From Tharpella sp964457755 (GTDB lineage Bacteria; Desulfobacterota; Anaeroferrophillalia; Anaeroferrophillales; Tharpellaceae), in contig CAYWGC010000006.1 in the NCBI GenBank assembly GCA_964457755.1, forward strand, positions 40,131 through 104,130: a DNA stretch of 64,000 nucleotides, in the 5' to 3' direction. The notes beneath the pieces were generated by a model. That model searched no databases. It saw nothing but the letters and a program-made list of their open reading frames with translations, and had not been told where the DNA came from. Below, piece after piece: positions 8,075 to 16,816 of this stretch. Position numbers and translations under genes: made by a program. Within the stretch, counting starts at the first letter, position 1. Each line of letters begins with the position of its first letter.

Positions 8075-9934
8075 ATGGGAAACGGATTGGTGAATGTCAG
8101 GGATCAGAAATTTATTCTTTTTGAGCAGCTAGGAATCGACAAACTCTTTGGCTCAGAAAAATATGGCGACTATACAGTCGATGACGCCAATATGATGCTG
8201 GGCGAAGCCGAAAAGCTGGCAGTTAATGTCATGGAGCCTACTTACGCAGAAGGGGATAAAGAGGGTTGTACCTTTGTCGACGGCAAGGTCAAAGCCCCAG
8301 CTTGTTTTCATGATGCCTATCAGAAAATCTGTGAAGCGGGTTGGAATTGTGCTGCCCGCGATCCCGAGGTTGGCGGGCAGGGGATGCCTCTGTTGCTCTT
8401 TACCGCATGTGCTGAACTTTTTAACGCGGCCAACTATCCCCTGATGATGTATCCCGGTTTAACTTGCGGGGCCGGGGCCTTGATTGAAAAGTTCGGGACT
8501 GATAAACAGCGGAAGAAATATATGGAGAAAATGTATTCCGGTGAATTCGGTGGAACTATGGGGTTGACTGAGGCGGGTGCCGGCAGTGATGTCGGAGCTT
8601 TGCGTACCAAGGCCGTTAAACAGGCGGATGGAACTTATCTGATCAGTGGTACGAAGATGTTCATCTCCAGCGGTGATCACGATTTAGCCTCGAATAACAT
8701 CCATGCGGTTCTGGCGCGAATCGAAGGTGATCCGGCTGGGACCGATGGTATCTCGATCTTTATTGTGCCGAAAATTATGGTCAATGATGATGGTTCACTG
8801 GGCAAGCCTAATGATGTAATAACCGGTAACATTGAACACAAGATGGGAATCAAAGGATCCGCTACCTGTACCCTTAATTTCGGTGAAGAGGAGAGCTGTT
8901 ATGGTGAACTCTTAGGACGTGAACGTCAGGGTTTGGCGATTATGTTTCATATGATGAATGAAGCCCGGCTTGAGGTTGGTATCCAGGGTTTGGGTTGCGC
9001 TACAGCCGCTTTCGAACATGCTCGCGATTATGCTCGGGAACGGATTCAGAGTCGGGCCATCTGGGATATGACCAACCCCGACGCTAAAGCCGTAACGATT
9101 ATCGAACATCCCGATATTCGTCGTACCCTGTTGTGGATGAAAGCTTACGTTGAAGGTATCAGATCCTTAAACTATTATGTCGCTTTTGCCTTTGACCAGG
9201 CCGAGATTGTCCAGGATGCGGCAGACAGGAAAAAATGGAATGGGGTTGTCGAACTTCTGACCCCGGTCTGTAAGGCTTTTTCTACTGATAAATCAATGGA
9301 AATCTGTTCTTATGCCATCGATATCTACGGCGGTTATGGTTATTGTGCAGAATATCCGGTCGAACAGTATCTGCGTGACGCCAAAATCACCACTATTTAT
9401 GAAGGTACCAACGGTATTCAGGCTCTTGACTTGGTCGCCCGTAAACTGGCTCAGAATCGTGGCAAGAATCTGAAATTTATGTTTGCCGAGATCGGTAAGA
9501 CAGCGGCTGTAGCCGGGGCTGACCCTGAGTTACAATTGCTTGGTGCCTCTTTAGGTAAAGCGGCCCAGGCTGTTGGCGGGGTGACATTGCAGTTTAAGGA
9601 TTGGGGCGACGGTTCCGGCATGATCCTGGCTATTTTAAATGCTCGTCCCTTCCTGGATGTTTTCGGTGATCTCCTGGTTGGTTGGCAGCTGGTTCAAGCA
9701 GCTCAGGTTGCGACTGCCGCCTTGCGGAAAATCTACACATCAGCCGGCGCCGAAAACCAGTCAGAACGCCGGGCTTTTGCCCGTAATAACGCTGAAGCTG
9801 CTTTTTATGAAGGTAAAATCGCCAGTGCCAGCTATTTTGCCAGCACTATTCTGCCAACAATCAAAGGACGCTGTCTCGGAATTCAGGCTGGTGACCGGAC
9901 CCCGGTAGAAATGCTCGATGCTGCCTTTGGGTAA
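8075..9934 (+). CDS. Acyl-CoA dehydrogenase (large, with C-terminal extension)
   Basis: FAD enzyme catalysing the first oxidation of acyl-CoA to trans-2-enoyl-CoA. At 619 residues it belongs to the long acyl-CoA dehydrogenase group that carries an extra C-terminal helical domain. Visible signatures are MGLTEAGAGSDVGALRT (FAD/substrate loop), GIKGSATCTLNF, and YGGYGYCAEYPVEQYLRDAK followed by the catalytic-Glu segment IYEGTNGIQALDL. AAAGGAG precedes the ATG. It opens the operon behind the palindromic operator. Electron-transfer flavoprotein genes are not in the window. Confidence 0.9.
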   Translation: MGNGLVNVRDQKFILFEQLGIDKLFGSEKYGDYTVDDANMMLGEAEKLAVNVMEPTYAEGDKEGCTFVDGKVKAPACFHDAYQKICEAGWNCAARDPEVGGQGMPLLLFTACAELFNAANYPLMMYPGLTCGAGALIEKFGTDKQRKKYMEKMYSGEFGGTMGLTEAGAGSDVGALRTKAVKQADGTYLISGTKMFISSGDHDLASNNIHAVLARIEGDPAGTDGISIFIVPKIMVNDDGSLGKPNDVITGNIEHKMGIKGSATCTLNFGEEESCYGELLGRERQGLAIMFHMMNEARLEVGIQGLGCATAAFEHARDYARERIQSRAIWDMTNPDAKAVTIIEHPDIRRTLLWMKAYVEGIRSLNYYVAFAFDQAEIVQDAADRKKWNGVVELLTPVCKAFSTDKSMEICSYAIDIYGGYGYCAEYPVEQYLRDAKITTIYEGTNGIQALDLVARKLAQNRGKNLKFMFAEIGKTAAVAGADPELQLLGASLGKAAQAVGGVTLQFKDWGDGSGMILAILNARPFLDVFGDLLVGWQLVQAAQVATAALRKIYTSAGAENQSERRAFARNNAEAAFYEGKIASASYFASTILPTIKGRCLGIQAGDRTPVEMLDAAFG

Positions 9935-9969
9935 AATTATATAATAAATCAAATAAAGGAGATCCTAAA

Positions 9970-12387
9970 ATGACTTACCAGATTAAAAAAGCGGCAGTTC
10001 TTGGGGCCGGGGTGATGGGAGCGACAATCGCTGCCCACCTTGCGAATGCCGGGATTGAGTGTCTTTTGCTTGATATTGTACCTTTTGAACTGAAACCAGC
10101 CGACGAAGCTAAAGGGTTAACCAAAGAGAGTCCAGCCTGGCGCAACAGTTTTGCCGAAAATGGCCTGAAAGGGGCGATAAAGTCGAAACCGGCCTCATTT
10201 TATGCAAAATCGGTTGCAAAATTGGTCAAAACCGGTAACTTTGAAGATGATCTTGATAAGTTGGCCGGAGTTGACTGGGTCATCGAAGTTGTTATTGAAA
10301 ACTTAAAAATCAAACATGAACTTCTTACCAAAGTCGAAAAAGTGATCGGCCCTGACTGTATTCTCTCGAGCAACACTTCAGGTCTGCCGATCAGTGAGGT
10401 TGGGGTTCAGCTTTCGGCTTCGGTTAAAGAACGTTTTTTGGGGACTCATTTTTTCAATCCGCCGCGCTATATGAAATTGCTGGAGATCATTTCCGGTCCC
10501 GAAACTAAACCTGAAATTATAGATTTCATGTCGACTTTTGGCGAAGAAGTTCTTGGTAAAGGAATTGTTGTCTGTAAAGATGTGCCTAATTTTATTGCCA
10601 ATCGAATCGGAGTTTTTGATATTTCCAATGCCATAACTATCATGCTGGAGATGGGACTGACGATCCCTGAACTCGATGCCATTATTGGTAAAGCTTTGGG
10701 CCGACCCGGTTCAGCGATTTGTGGAACCATGGATCTGGTGGGTCTTGATACCGGTGCCCATGTTATGAAAAACCTCTATGACGCAGTCCCTGATGATGAA
10801 ATGCGGGATATCTTTCAGGCTCCCGAATTCATGGTAAAAATGATTGAAACTGGTAAACTTGGCAACAAAACTCGCCAGGGTTACTACAAAAAAACCAAGG
10901 ATGAGAAAGGCAAAAGGGTAAAACTTGCCCTTGATTACAATACTAATGAGTATGTCGCCTTTTCCAAACCACGTTTTGATGAGCTTAAGGCAGCCCGTAA
11001 AACCCCAGGTGGTTTTGCCGCCAGCCTGAAGTATCTCTTCAATAGTCCTGGTAAAGTCGGCGATGTTGTCCGTGCCTATCTCTGTCGCAATTTTCTCTAT
11101 GCCGCCAATCGTATTCCCGAGATCAGTGACCAGCTAAACGCCATCGATAACGCTATGAAGTGGGGTTACAATCATAAACTCGGTCCCTTTGAACTTTGGG
11201 ATACGGTTGGTCTTGAGGCGACGGTTGCGGTTTTCAAAACCTTGAAAATAAAACTCCCCAAAACCATAATGGCGATGCTTAAAGCCGGCCATAAGAGTTT
11301 TTATGAAAAACGCGAAGATGGTCTCTATGTTTTTGATTTCGCGTCCCAAAAATATTTAAAGATTGAATCGAATGCGAAAATCATTCTCTTGCCCGTCGTG
11401 AAAGCCGCCGGCGCTGTCGTTGCCACTAACCCCGGAGCTTCTCTGGTTGATCTTGGGGATGGTATTGCCTGTGTTGAGTTTCATAGCAAGATGAATGCGA
11501 TCGACGCTGATGTTGTCGGTATGTTAAATCAGGCCTGTGATATTGTCGAAAAAGATTTTAATGGTCTTGTAATTGCCAACCACGGCACCAATTTTTCAGT
11601 TGGAGCCAACCTTTTTGAGGTTTTTGTGACCATTCAAAAAGGCGACTGGGATATTCTTGATACCATGATTAAGGGTTTTCAGGATTGTAATATGCGCTTA
11701 AAGTATCTCAGTAAACCAGTGGTTACAGCGCCGGCCGGGATGGCTTTGGGTGGCGGCTGCGAAATCTCGATGCATGGCGATCGTTGCCAGGCAACCGGGG
11801 AGACCTACATGGGTCTGGTTGAGGTTGGCGTTGGCGTTATTCCAGCCGGCGGCGGCACCAAAGAGCTGATGATTCGAGCCACTGAAGGGATTCCCGATGG
11901 GACGATTGCTAACGGTCTTAATCTCCAGACCTACTATCAGAAAATTTTTGAAACTATCGGTATGGCGAAAGTTGCGACTAGTGCCGTGGAAGCCAAAGAA
12001 TTCGGTTTTATTCGTAAGACCGAAGGTTTAAGTATGAATCGTGACCATCAGATTCATGATGCCAAACAGATTGCGATGGGCCTGGCCCTCTTTTACAAAA
12101 AGCCGATCCCGCCAACGGTGCCGGTGATGGGTGATAACTTCAAGGGGATGATCGATTCGGTTCTCTATAATATGCGGGCTGGCAATTACGTCTCTGATTA
12201 CGATTGTCATGTTGCTGGTAAAGTGGCAAATGTCCTGGCCGGCGGCGATTGCGCCGAAGGCACTTATGTCAGCGAACAGCTCCTGCTTGATCTTGAACGG
12301 GAAGCTTTTTTAAGTCTCTGTGGTGAAACTAAAACCCAGGATCGGATTATGTATATGTTGAAGAACGGCAAACCGTTGAGAAACTAG
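9970..12387 (+). CDS. fadN: 3-hydroxyacyl-CoA dehydrogenase / enoyl-CoA hydratase, FadN type
   Basis: Bifunctional beta-oxidation enzyme of 805 residues. The NAD-binding dehydrogenase comes first (AAVLGAGVMGATIAAHLANAG; FLGTHFFNPPRYMKLLE; GNKTRQGYYKK). The crotonase (hydratase) domain comes last (PVVTAPAGMALGGGCEISMH; GLVEVGVGVIPAGGGTKE). This is the reverse of the E. coli FadB order and is the arrangement of Bacillus FadN. AAGGAG lies upstream. A thiolase follows, as in the fadN-fadA-fadE operon of Bacillus. Catalysis is hydration of enoyl-CoA then NAD-dependent oxidation to 3-ketoacyl-CoA. Confidence 0.93.
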   Translation: MTYQIKKAAVLGAGVMGATIAAHLANAGIECLLLDIVPFELKPADEAKGLTKESPAWRNSFAENGLKGAIKSKPASFYAKSVAKLVKTGNFEDDLDKLAGVDWVIEVVIENLKIKHELLTKVEKVIGPDCILSSNTSGLPISEVGVQLSASVKERFLGTHFFNPPRYMKLLEIISGPETKPEIIDFMSTFGEEVLGKGIVVCKDVPNFIANRIGVFDISNAITIMLEMGLTIPELDAIIGKALGRPGSAICGTMDLVGLDTGAHVMKNLYDAVPDDEMRDIFQAPEFMVKMIETGKLGNKTRQGYYKKTKDEKGKRVKLALDYNTNEYVAFSKPRFDELKAARKTPGGFAASLKYLFNSPGKVGDVVRAYLCRNFLYAANRIPEISDQLNAIDNAMKWGYNHKLGPFELWDTVGLEATVAVFKTLKIKLPKTIMAMLKAGHKSFYEKREDGLYVFDFASQKYLKIESNAKIILLPVVKAAGAVVATNPGASLVDLGDGIACVEFHSKMNAIDADVVGMLNQACDIVEKDFNGLVIANHGTNFSVGANLFEVFVTIQKGDWDILDTMIKGFQDCNMRLKYLSKPVVTAPAGMALGGGCEISMHGDRCQATGETYMGLVEVGVGVIPAGGGTKELMIRATEGIPDGTIANGLNLQTYYQKIFETIGMAKVATSAVEAKEFGFIRKTEGLSMNRDHQIHDAKQIAMGLALFYKKPIPPTVPVMGDNFKGMIDSVLYNMRAGNYVSDYDCHVAGKVANVLAGGDCAEGTYVSEQLLLDLEREAFLSLCGETKTQDRIMYMLKNGKPLRN

Positions 12388-12408
12388 CAGGATGAGTCAA
12401 TGTGGGGA

Positions 12409-12447
12409 CAGACCTCCAGGCAGGGCTTTTTAGCCCTAGCCGGTCTG
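12409..12447 (+). repeat. Imperfect hairpin in the fadN-fadA intergenic spacer
   Basis: The 187-base gap inside the operon can fold as CAGACC / GGTCTG (outer), GGC / GCC, and AGGGCT / AGCCCT around a TTTT loop, with short bulges. It has no U-tract after it, so it is not an ordinary terminator. It resembles a REP-like palindrome or an mRNA processing/stability structure. The rest of the gap holds nothing else recognisable. Confidence 0.4.
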
Positions 12448-12574
12448 AGTTTGCGCCTGAGCATAGCAAAGAAGTGCCCTTGGGGTATCTCTCTTGCGAA
12501 GCAGGGCGAAGCAAAATAACAAAATTACCCTCTGTGAGTTTTAGAGGGGCGCAAACAATAAGGAGAATAGGACA

Positions 12575-13762
12575 ATGTCTGAAGCAGTAATCGTGGCAAC
12601 CGTACGCAGTGCTGGTGGCCGATATAAAAAAGGTGGTCTGGCGCAGACTCGAGGCGACGAGATCGGGATTCAAGTGGTTAAGGGTTTACTGGCCAAAGTT
12701 CCGGAGTTAAGTCCTGAGGATATTGATGACCTGGTTTGTGGTTGCTCATTTCCAGAAGCCGAGCAAGGCATGAATCTGGGTCGGGTTCTCGCTTTAGGAG
12801 CCGGCTTGCCGGTATCCGTCAGTGGTGTAGTGGTCAACCGTTTCTGCTCTTCCGGTATTCAGGCGATAGCTGATGCAACGGCTAAGATTAATGCAGGTTG
12901 GGCTGATGTTGTAATTGCCGGCGGAGCTGAGTCGATGAGTCATATCCCGATGGGCGGCAGTATCTTTAGACCCCATCCGGAGTGGGGCGATCTCCCCAAT
13001 ACTTATGTTTCGATGGGGATAACCGCCGAAAATGTGGCCGATGAGTTTGGGGTTACACGTGAAGATCAGGATAAATTTGCCGTCGAAAGTAACCGTCGCG
13101 CCCATGAGGCGATAGAGGCCGGAACCTTTGCTGATGAAATTATTCCGATCGAAGCTTGGCGCTACACTACTGATGCTAAAGGAAAAAAAATAAAACTCCG
13201 CAAAACCTTTGCGGTTGATGATGGTGTGCGTTGGCCAACAACCATGGAAGGTCTGGCCAAGTTGAAATCACCTTTTAAAGCCGGCGGCATTGTAACTGCG
13301 GGCAACTCCTCGCAGATGACCGACGGAGCCGCTTTTTCCCTGATCATGAGCGCTGAAAAAGCCAAGGCTTTGGGTCTTAAACCGATTGCCAAAATGACCA
13401 ATTTTGCGGTGGCTGGATGTCGGCCGGAAGTCATGGGGGTCGGTCCTGCGGTTGCGATTCCTAAAGTTCTCAAACAGGCGGGTTTGAAAGTCTCGGATAT
13501 CGACCTTTTTGAGATTAATGAAGCCTTTGCCTCGCAATGTCTCTACTCATTACGCGTAGCTAAGATGGAAAAACGTTATTGGGATGGAGATATCAATCCC
13601 AACGGTGGGGCTATTGCCCTCGGACATCCTTTAGGTTGTACGGGAGCCAAATTGACAACCCAACTTCTGTATGAATTGCAACGCCGTAAGGGTAAACGTG
13701 GAATTGTCTCGATGTGTATTGGCGGGGGTATGGGGGCCGCTGGTATTTATGAGATGCTATAG
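12575..13762 (+). CDS. fadA: Acetyl-CoA acyltransferase (3-ketoacyl-CoA thiolase)
   Basis: Thiolytic cleavage of 3-ketoacyl-CoA to acetyl-CoA and a shortened acyl-CoA, the last step of the cycle. The 395 residues contain the nucleophile-cysteine motif VVNRFCSSGIQAIADA, the GGAESMSHIPMGG loop, NEAFASQ, the histidine motif GGAIALGHPLGCTGA and the second catalytic cysteine in SMCIGGGMGAA. AAGGAG precedes the ATG. It follows fadN and precedes a haemolysin-III gene whose GTG codon overlaps its stop. Confidence 0.94.
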   Translation: MSEAVIVATVRSAGGRYKKGGLAQTRGDEIGIQVVKGLLAKVPELSPEDIDDLVCGCSFPEAEQGMNLGRVLALGAGLPVSVSGVVVNRFCSSGIQAIADATAKINAGWADVVIAGGAESMSHIPMGGSIFRPHPEWGDLPNTYVSMGITAENVADEFGVTREDQDKFAVESNRRAHEAIEAGTFADEIIPIEAWRYTTDAKGKKIKLRKTFAVDDGVRWPTTMEGLAKLKSPFKAGGIVTAGNSSQMTDGAAFSLIMSAEKAKALGLKPIAKMTNFAVAGCRPEVMGVGPAVAIPKVLKQAGLKVSDIDLFEINEAFASQCLYSLRVAKMEKRYWDGDINPNGGAIALGHPLGCTGAKLTTQLLYELQRRKGKRGIVSMCIGGGMGAAGIYEML

Positions 13763-13776
13763 TGGGAGTTGAGGTT

Positions 13777-14430
13777 ATGACCCGTCCGGCCCGCTATTCA
13801 ATAAGAGAGGAGATTGCCAGCAGTGTAACTCACGGTATCGGTATTCTTCTCTCATTTGCAGCCTTGATAATCATGCTGATCTATGCTGTTCGCTACGGTA
13901 CGGTTTGGCATATTATCGGTGCTGCAGTCTTTGGTAGCGGGCTGATTATGGCCTACACGTCTTCGACACTCTATCACAGTTTTCAAAAAGAGAAGGTTAA
14001 GGCGGTGTTCAGGACTCTTGATCATGTTTCAATCTTTGTTCTGATCGCCGCGACCTATACACCTTTGACCTTGGTAAATCTGCGCGGGCCCTGGGGCTGG
14101 TCGATTTTTGGGGTGGTTTGGGGCCTGGCACTCTTTGGCATTGTTATCGAGTGTACTCCTTTGCACCGTTTTCGCTTGGCCTCAGTAATGCTTTATATAG
14201 GGATGGGCTGGATCGTAATTGTTGCCCTTAAGCCGATGTTGGTTGTGGTCCAGCCTGGAGGTCTGATCCTGCTGCTGGCCGGTGGCTTGGCTTATACCTT
14301 TGGTTGTCTCTTTTACGCCTGGAAACGCTTGCCTTATAACCACGCCATCTGGCATCTCTTCGTTCTGGGAGGAAGCATCTGTCATTTCTTTGCCATTTTG
14401 TTTTACGTTTTGCCGGTGGAAATTGGATAG
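13777..14430 (+). CDS. Haemolysin III / PAQR-family membrane protein
   Basis: A 217-residue protein with seven hydrophobic segments. It shows the HlyIII/PAQR signatures: SSVTHGIGILLSFAA, YTSSTLYHS, DHVSIFVLIAATYTP and the C-terminal HAIWHLFVLGGSICHFFAI, which together supply the conserved Ser, Asp and His metal site. Eukaryotic relatives hydrolyse ceramides; the bacterial role is unclear but probably concerns membrane lipids. An in-frame GTG at 13762 overlaps the fadA stop, but GGGAG/GAGG spacing favours ATG 13777. Its place between fadA and fadE suggests a link to fatty-acid metabolism (inference). Confidence 0.85.
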   Translation: MTRPARYSIREEIASSVTHGIGILLSFAALIIMLIYAVRYGTVWHIIGAAVFGSGLIMAYTSSTLYHSFQKEKVKAVFRTLDHVSIFVLIAATYTPLTLVNLRGPWGWSIFGVVWGLALFGIVIECTPLHRFRLASVMLYIGMGWIVIVALKPMLVVVQPGGLILLLAGGLAYTFGCLFYAWKRLPYNHAIWHLFVLGGSICHFFAILFYVLPVEIG

Positions 14431-14464
14431 TTTTTTGAAGATCGATTAGAGTTGAGAAGGGAAA

Positions 14465-16249
14465 ATGACTGCTCATAAATATCAAAAAGGGGGTGAATTT
14501 CTGCTGGCTACAGGTCCGGCTGATGAAATTTTTACACCCGAGGATTTTACTTCCGAACAGCGCATGATTGCGAAAACGACGGAAGATTTCGTACGTCAGG
14601 AGGTCTGGCCGAAACTTGACAAAATTGAAGTTCAGGAAGAGGGTGTGACTCAGGGCTTGATGTCGCAAACTGCCGAACTCGGTCTTTTAATGGCCGATAT
14701 TCCGCAAGAGTATGGTGGTATGGGGCTTGACAAGGCAAGTTCAGCCTTGATTACTGAGAAGATGGGAATGGGCGGCTCCTTTTCGGTAACCCATGCGGCT
14801 CATACCGGTATCGCAACCCTGCCGATTGTCTTCTATGGTACTAAAGCGCAAAAGGAAAAATATCTGCCAGGTTTAGCTGAAGGTGAGATTGGGGCCTATT
14901 GTCTGACCGAGCCCGGTTCAGGTTCTGATGCTCTAGCCGCCAAAACTTCAGCGATTTTGAGTGAAGATGGAAAATATTACCTTCTCAATGGTACCAAACA
15001 GTTTATTACCAATGCCCAATGGTCAAAAACCTTTATTGTCTTTGCCAAGGTCGCCGGCAAAGAGTTTACCGCTTTTATAGTCGAGAAAGATATGCCCGGG
15101 GTGGCGATTGCCCCCGAAGAGCTTAAGCTTGGTATCAAGGGGTCATCGACAGCGGCCGTGATCTTTGAAGATGCTCAGGTGCCGGTTGGAAATCTCCTTG
15201 GCGAGATCGGTAAAGGTCACCTGATCGCTTTTAACATTCTCAATATCGGGCGCTATAAGTTAGGTGCCGGCGTTCTTGGGGCAGCCAAACTGGCGCTTGA
15301 GTATGCGGTCAAATACTCTATTGAGAGGAAACAGTTCAAGAAATCTCTGGCCGAGTTTGGTCTCATTCGAAAAAAATTAGCCGAGATGACGAGCCGGATT
15401 TTTGTGGCTGAAAGTCTGGTCTACCGCACTGTCGGCTTGATTGATAATATTTTGGAAGGGTTCAAAGAGAGTTCCGGTGAGAGCTCGGAAAAGATTCTTA
15501 AGGGGATCGAAGAGTATGCTATTGAATGTTCAATCGCCAAGGTTTTTGCCTCCGAAATGACCGATTATGTGGTTGATGAGAGCCTGCAGATTTTTGGCGG
15601 CTATGGTTATAGCCAGGAGTATCCGCTCGAACGCCTCTATCGTGATGCTCGTATTAACCGGATTTTTGAAGGTACCAGTGAGATTAACCGTCTCCTAATT
15701 CCGGGAATGTTGCTGCGTCGGGCGGTGCAGGGTGATCTGCCCCTGATGCGGGTTCTCGAGAATCTCAAAAATGAGGTGGCTGAGATCTCGGTTTCAGAAA
15801 GTTGTGAAACGACGAAAAGTGGCATCGGGGAGCCGGTTTGGTATCGAGAGAGGCTTGAGGGGGCGCGTAAGGCGGTCTTGATGGCGGCTGGTTTAGCGGT
15901 TGAGAAGCATTTTAAAGATATTGCTGAACGCCAGGAACTTCTGGCACTGCTTGCCGATATGATTATGGAGTACTATGCTTTAGAGAGTGCTCTGTTACGC
16001 CTTGAGAAGGGTTCTTTTTCAAATTCTGATTGGCGCTCTCGGGCACTTTTAAACTATTTTCCAGCCGCTATGGAAAGGCTTCGCAGTTGGGGACGGGAGG
16101 TTTTGGGTGCGGTGCTCTCTCCCGAACAGTTACCCGGCAAACTTAAAGTTTTTGAAAAATTCTGTCAGCTTGTCCCGTTTGACACTATTTCACTGCGCGA
16201 TTTTTTGGCGGAAAAGATCGTTACCTGCGAAGGTTATCCTCGCACATGA
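14465..16249 (+). CDS. fadE: Acyl-CoA dehydrogenase, FadE (Bacillus) type
   Basis: Second FAD-dependent acyl-CoA dehydrogenase, 594 residues, the same length class as Bacillus FadE. Signatures: PQEYGGMGLDKASSALITEK, CLTEPGSGSDALAAKT, LNGTKQFITNAQWS, GIKGSSTAAVIFEDAQVPV and the catalytic region IFGGYGYSQEYPLERLYRDA then RIFEGTSEINRLL. A helical C-terminal extension follows. Together with the dehydrogenase at 8075 it probably covers different chain lengths or branched substrates (inference). GAGAAGGG precedes the ATG. It closes the beta-oxidation cluster. Confidence 0.92.
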   Translation: MTAHKYQKGGEFLLATGPADEIFTPEDFTSEQRMIAKTTEDFVRQEVWPKLDKIEVQEEGVTQGLMSQTAELGLLMADIPQEYGGMGLDKASSALITEKMGMGGSFSVTHAAHTGIATLPIVFYGTKAQKEKYLPGLAEGEIGAYCLTEPGSGSDALAAKTSAILSEDGKYYLLNGTKQFITNAQWSKTFIVFAKVAGKEFTAFIVEKDMPGVAIAPEELKLGIKGSSTAAVIFEDAQVPVGNLLGEIGKGHLIAFNILNIGRYKLGAGVLGAAKLALEYAVKYSIERKQFKKSLAEFGLIRKKLAEMTSRIFVAESLVYRTVGLIDNILEGFKESSGESSEKILKGIEEYAIECSIAKVFASEMTDYVVDESLQIFGGYGYSQEYPLERLYRDARINRIFEGTSEINRLLIPGMLLRRAVQGDLPLMRVLENLKNEVAEISVSESCETTKSGIGEPVWYRERLEGARKAVLMAAGLAVEKHFKDIAERQELLALLADMIMEYYALESALLRLEKGSFSNSDWRSRALLNYFPAAMERLRSWGREVLGAVLSPEQLPGKLKVFEKFCQLVPFDTISLRDFLAEKIVTCEGYPRT

Positions 16250-16256
16250 TTTTAAC

Positions 16257-16285
16257 TTGACAAAGTTGGTTTTGTTTGTTAGGTT
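16257..16285 (+). promoter_or_regulatory. Probable sigma-70 promoter of desulfoferrodoxin
   Basis: TTGACA at 16257-16262, 17-base spacer, TAGGTT at 16280-16285. It lies in the short gap after fadE, indicating that the superoxide reductase gene is transcribed separately. Confidence 0.5.
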
Positions 16286-16341
16286 AGTGAAGTATTCAAG
16301 ATAAACCAAACAGATAAAATAACTTATTAGTGGAGGAAAAC

Positions 16342-16725
16342 ATGGCTGAAGGACAAAATCTGATCTACAAATGTGAACTGTGTGGCGCAATGGTTGAAGT
16401 TCTTGATCTTGGGGCTGATGATCTTACCTGTTGTAACGAAGCGATGATTCTGATTGAGGCCGGTACCGTTGATGCGGCGCGCGAAAAACATGTTCCGGTA
16501 ATTGAAAAGATTGCCGGCGGGGTTAAGGTTACGGTCGGTAGCGTAGCCCATCCGATGGAAGATAAACACTACATTGAGTTTATCGAGATTGTTGCCGATG
16601 GTAAGCTCTGTCGTAAGTTTCTGGCCCCAGGTGAAGCTCCGGAAGCCTTTTTCGCGACCGACGCCGCTTCCGTAACAGCGCGTGAGCACTGCAACCTGCA
16701 TGGCTTGTGGCAAGCCGAGATATAA
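16342..16725 (+). CDS. dfx: Desulfoferrodoxin (two-iron superoxide reductase)
   Basis: Reduces superoxide to hydrogen peroxide without making oxygen; a hallmark of anaerobes. The 127 residues hold both metal sites. Centre I is the desulforedoxin-type set C11, C14, C30 and C31 (KCELCGAM, LTCCNEAM). Centre II uses H50 in EKHVP, H70, H76, C117 and H120 (SVAHPMEDKHYIEF; REHCNLHGLW), with the Glu48-Lys49 pair near the active site. A GTG at 16330 lies in the GTGGAGGAA ribosome site itself, so ATG 16342 is the start. A strong terminator follows. Confidence 0.95.
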   Translation: MAEGQNLIYKCELCGAMVEVLDLGADDLTCCNEAMILIEAGTVDAAREKHVPVIEKIAGGVKVTVGSVAHPMEDKHYIEFIEIVADGKLCRKFLAPGEAPEAFFATDAASVTAREHCNLHGLWQAEI

Positions 16726-16752
16726 TGTAACTTTTTCACAAATTAGAAATTT

Positions 16753-16786
16753 AAAAAAGCCCGGTATTTAATAGCCGGGCTTTTTT
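16753..16786. terminator. Bidirectional terminator between dfx and the cytochrome gene
   Basis: Perfect 12-base arms AAAAAAGCCCGG and CCGGGCTTTTTT around a 10-base loop, with T/A tracts on both sides, so it can end transcription from both convergent genes. Confidence 0.85.
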
Positions 16787-16816
16787 CGTTTTTTGATTAA
16801 ATTGATAGCCATGATT

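Noticed and set aside
14228..14668. 146-codon minus-strand frame over the start of fadE
   Set aside because: It is antisense to two clear genes, has no homology and no ribosome site.
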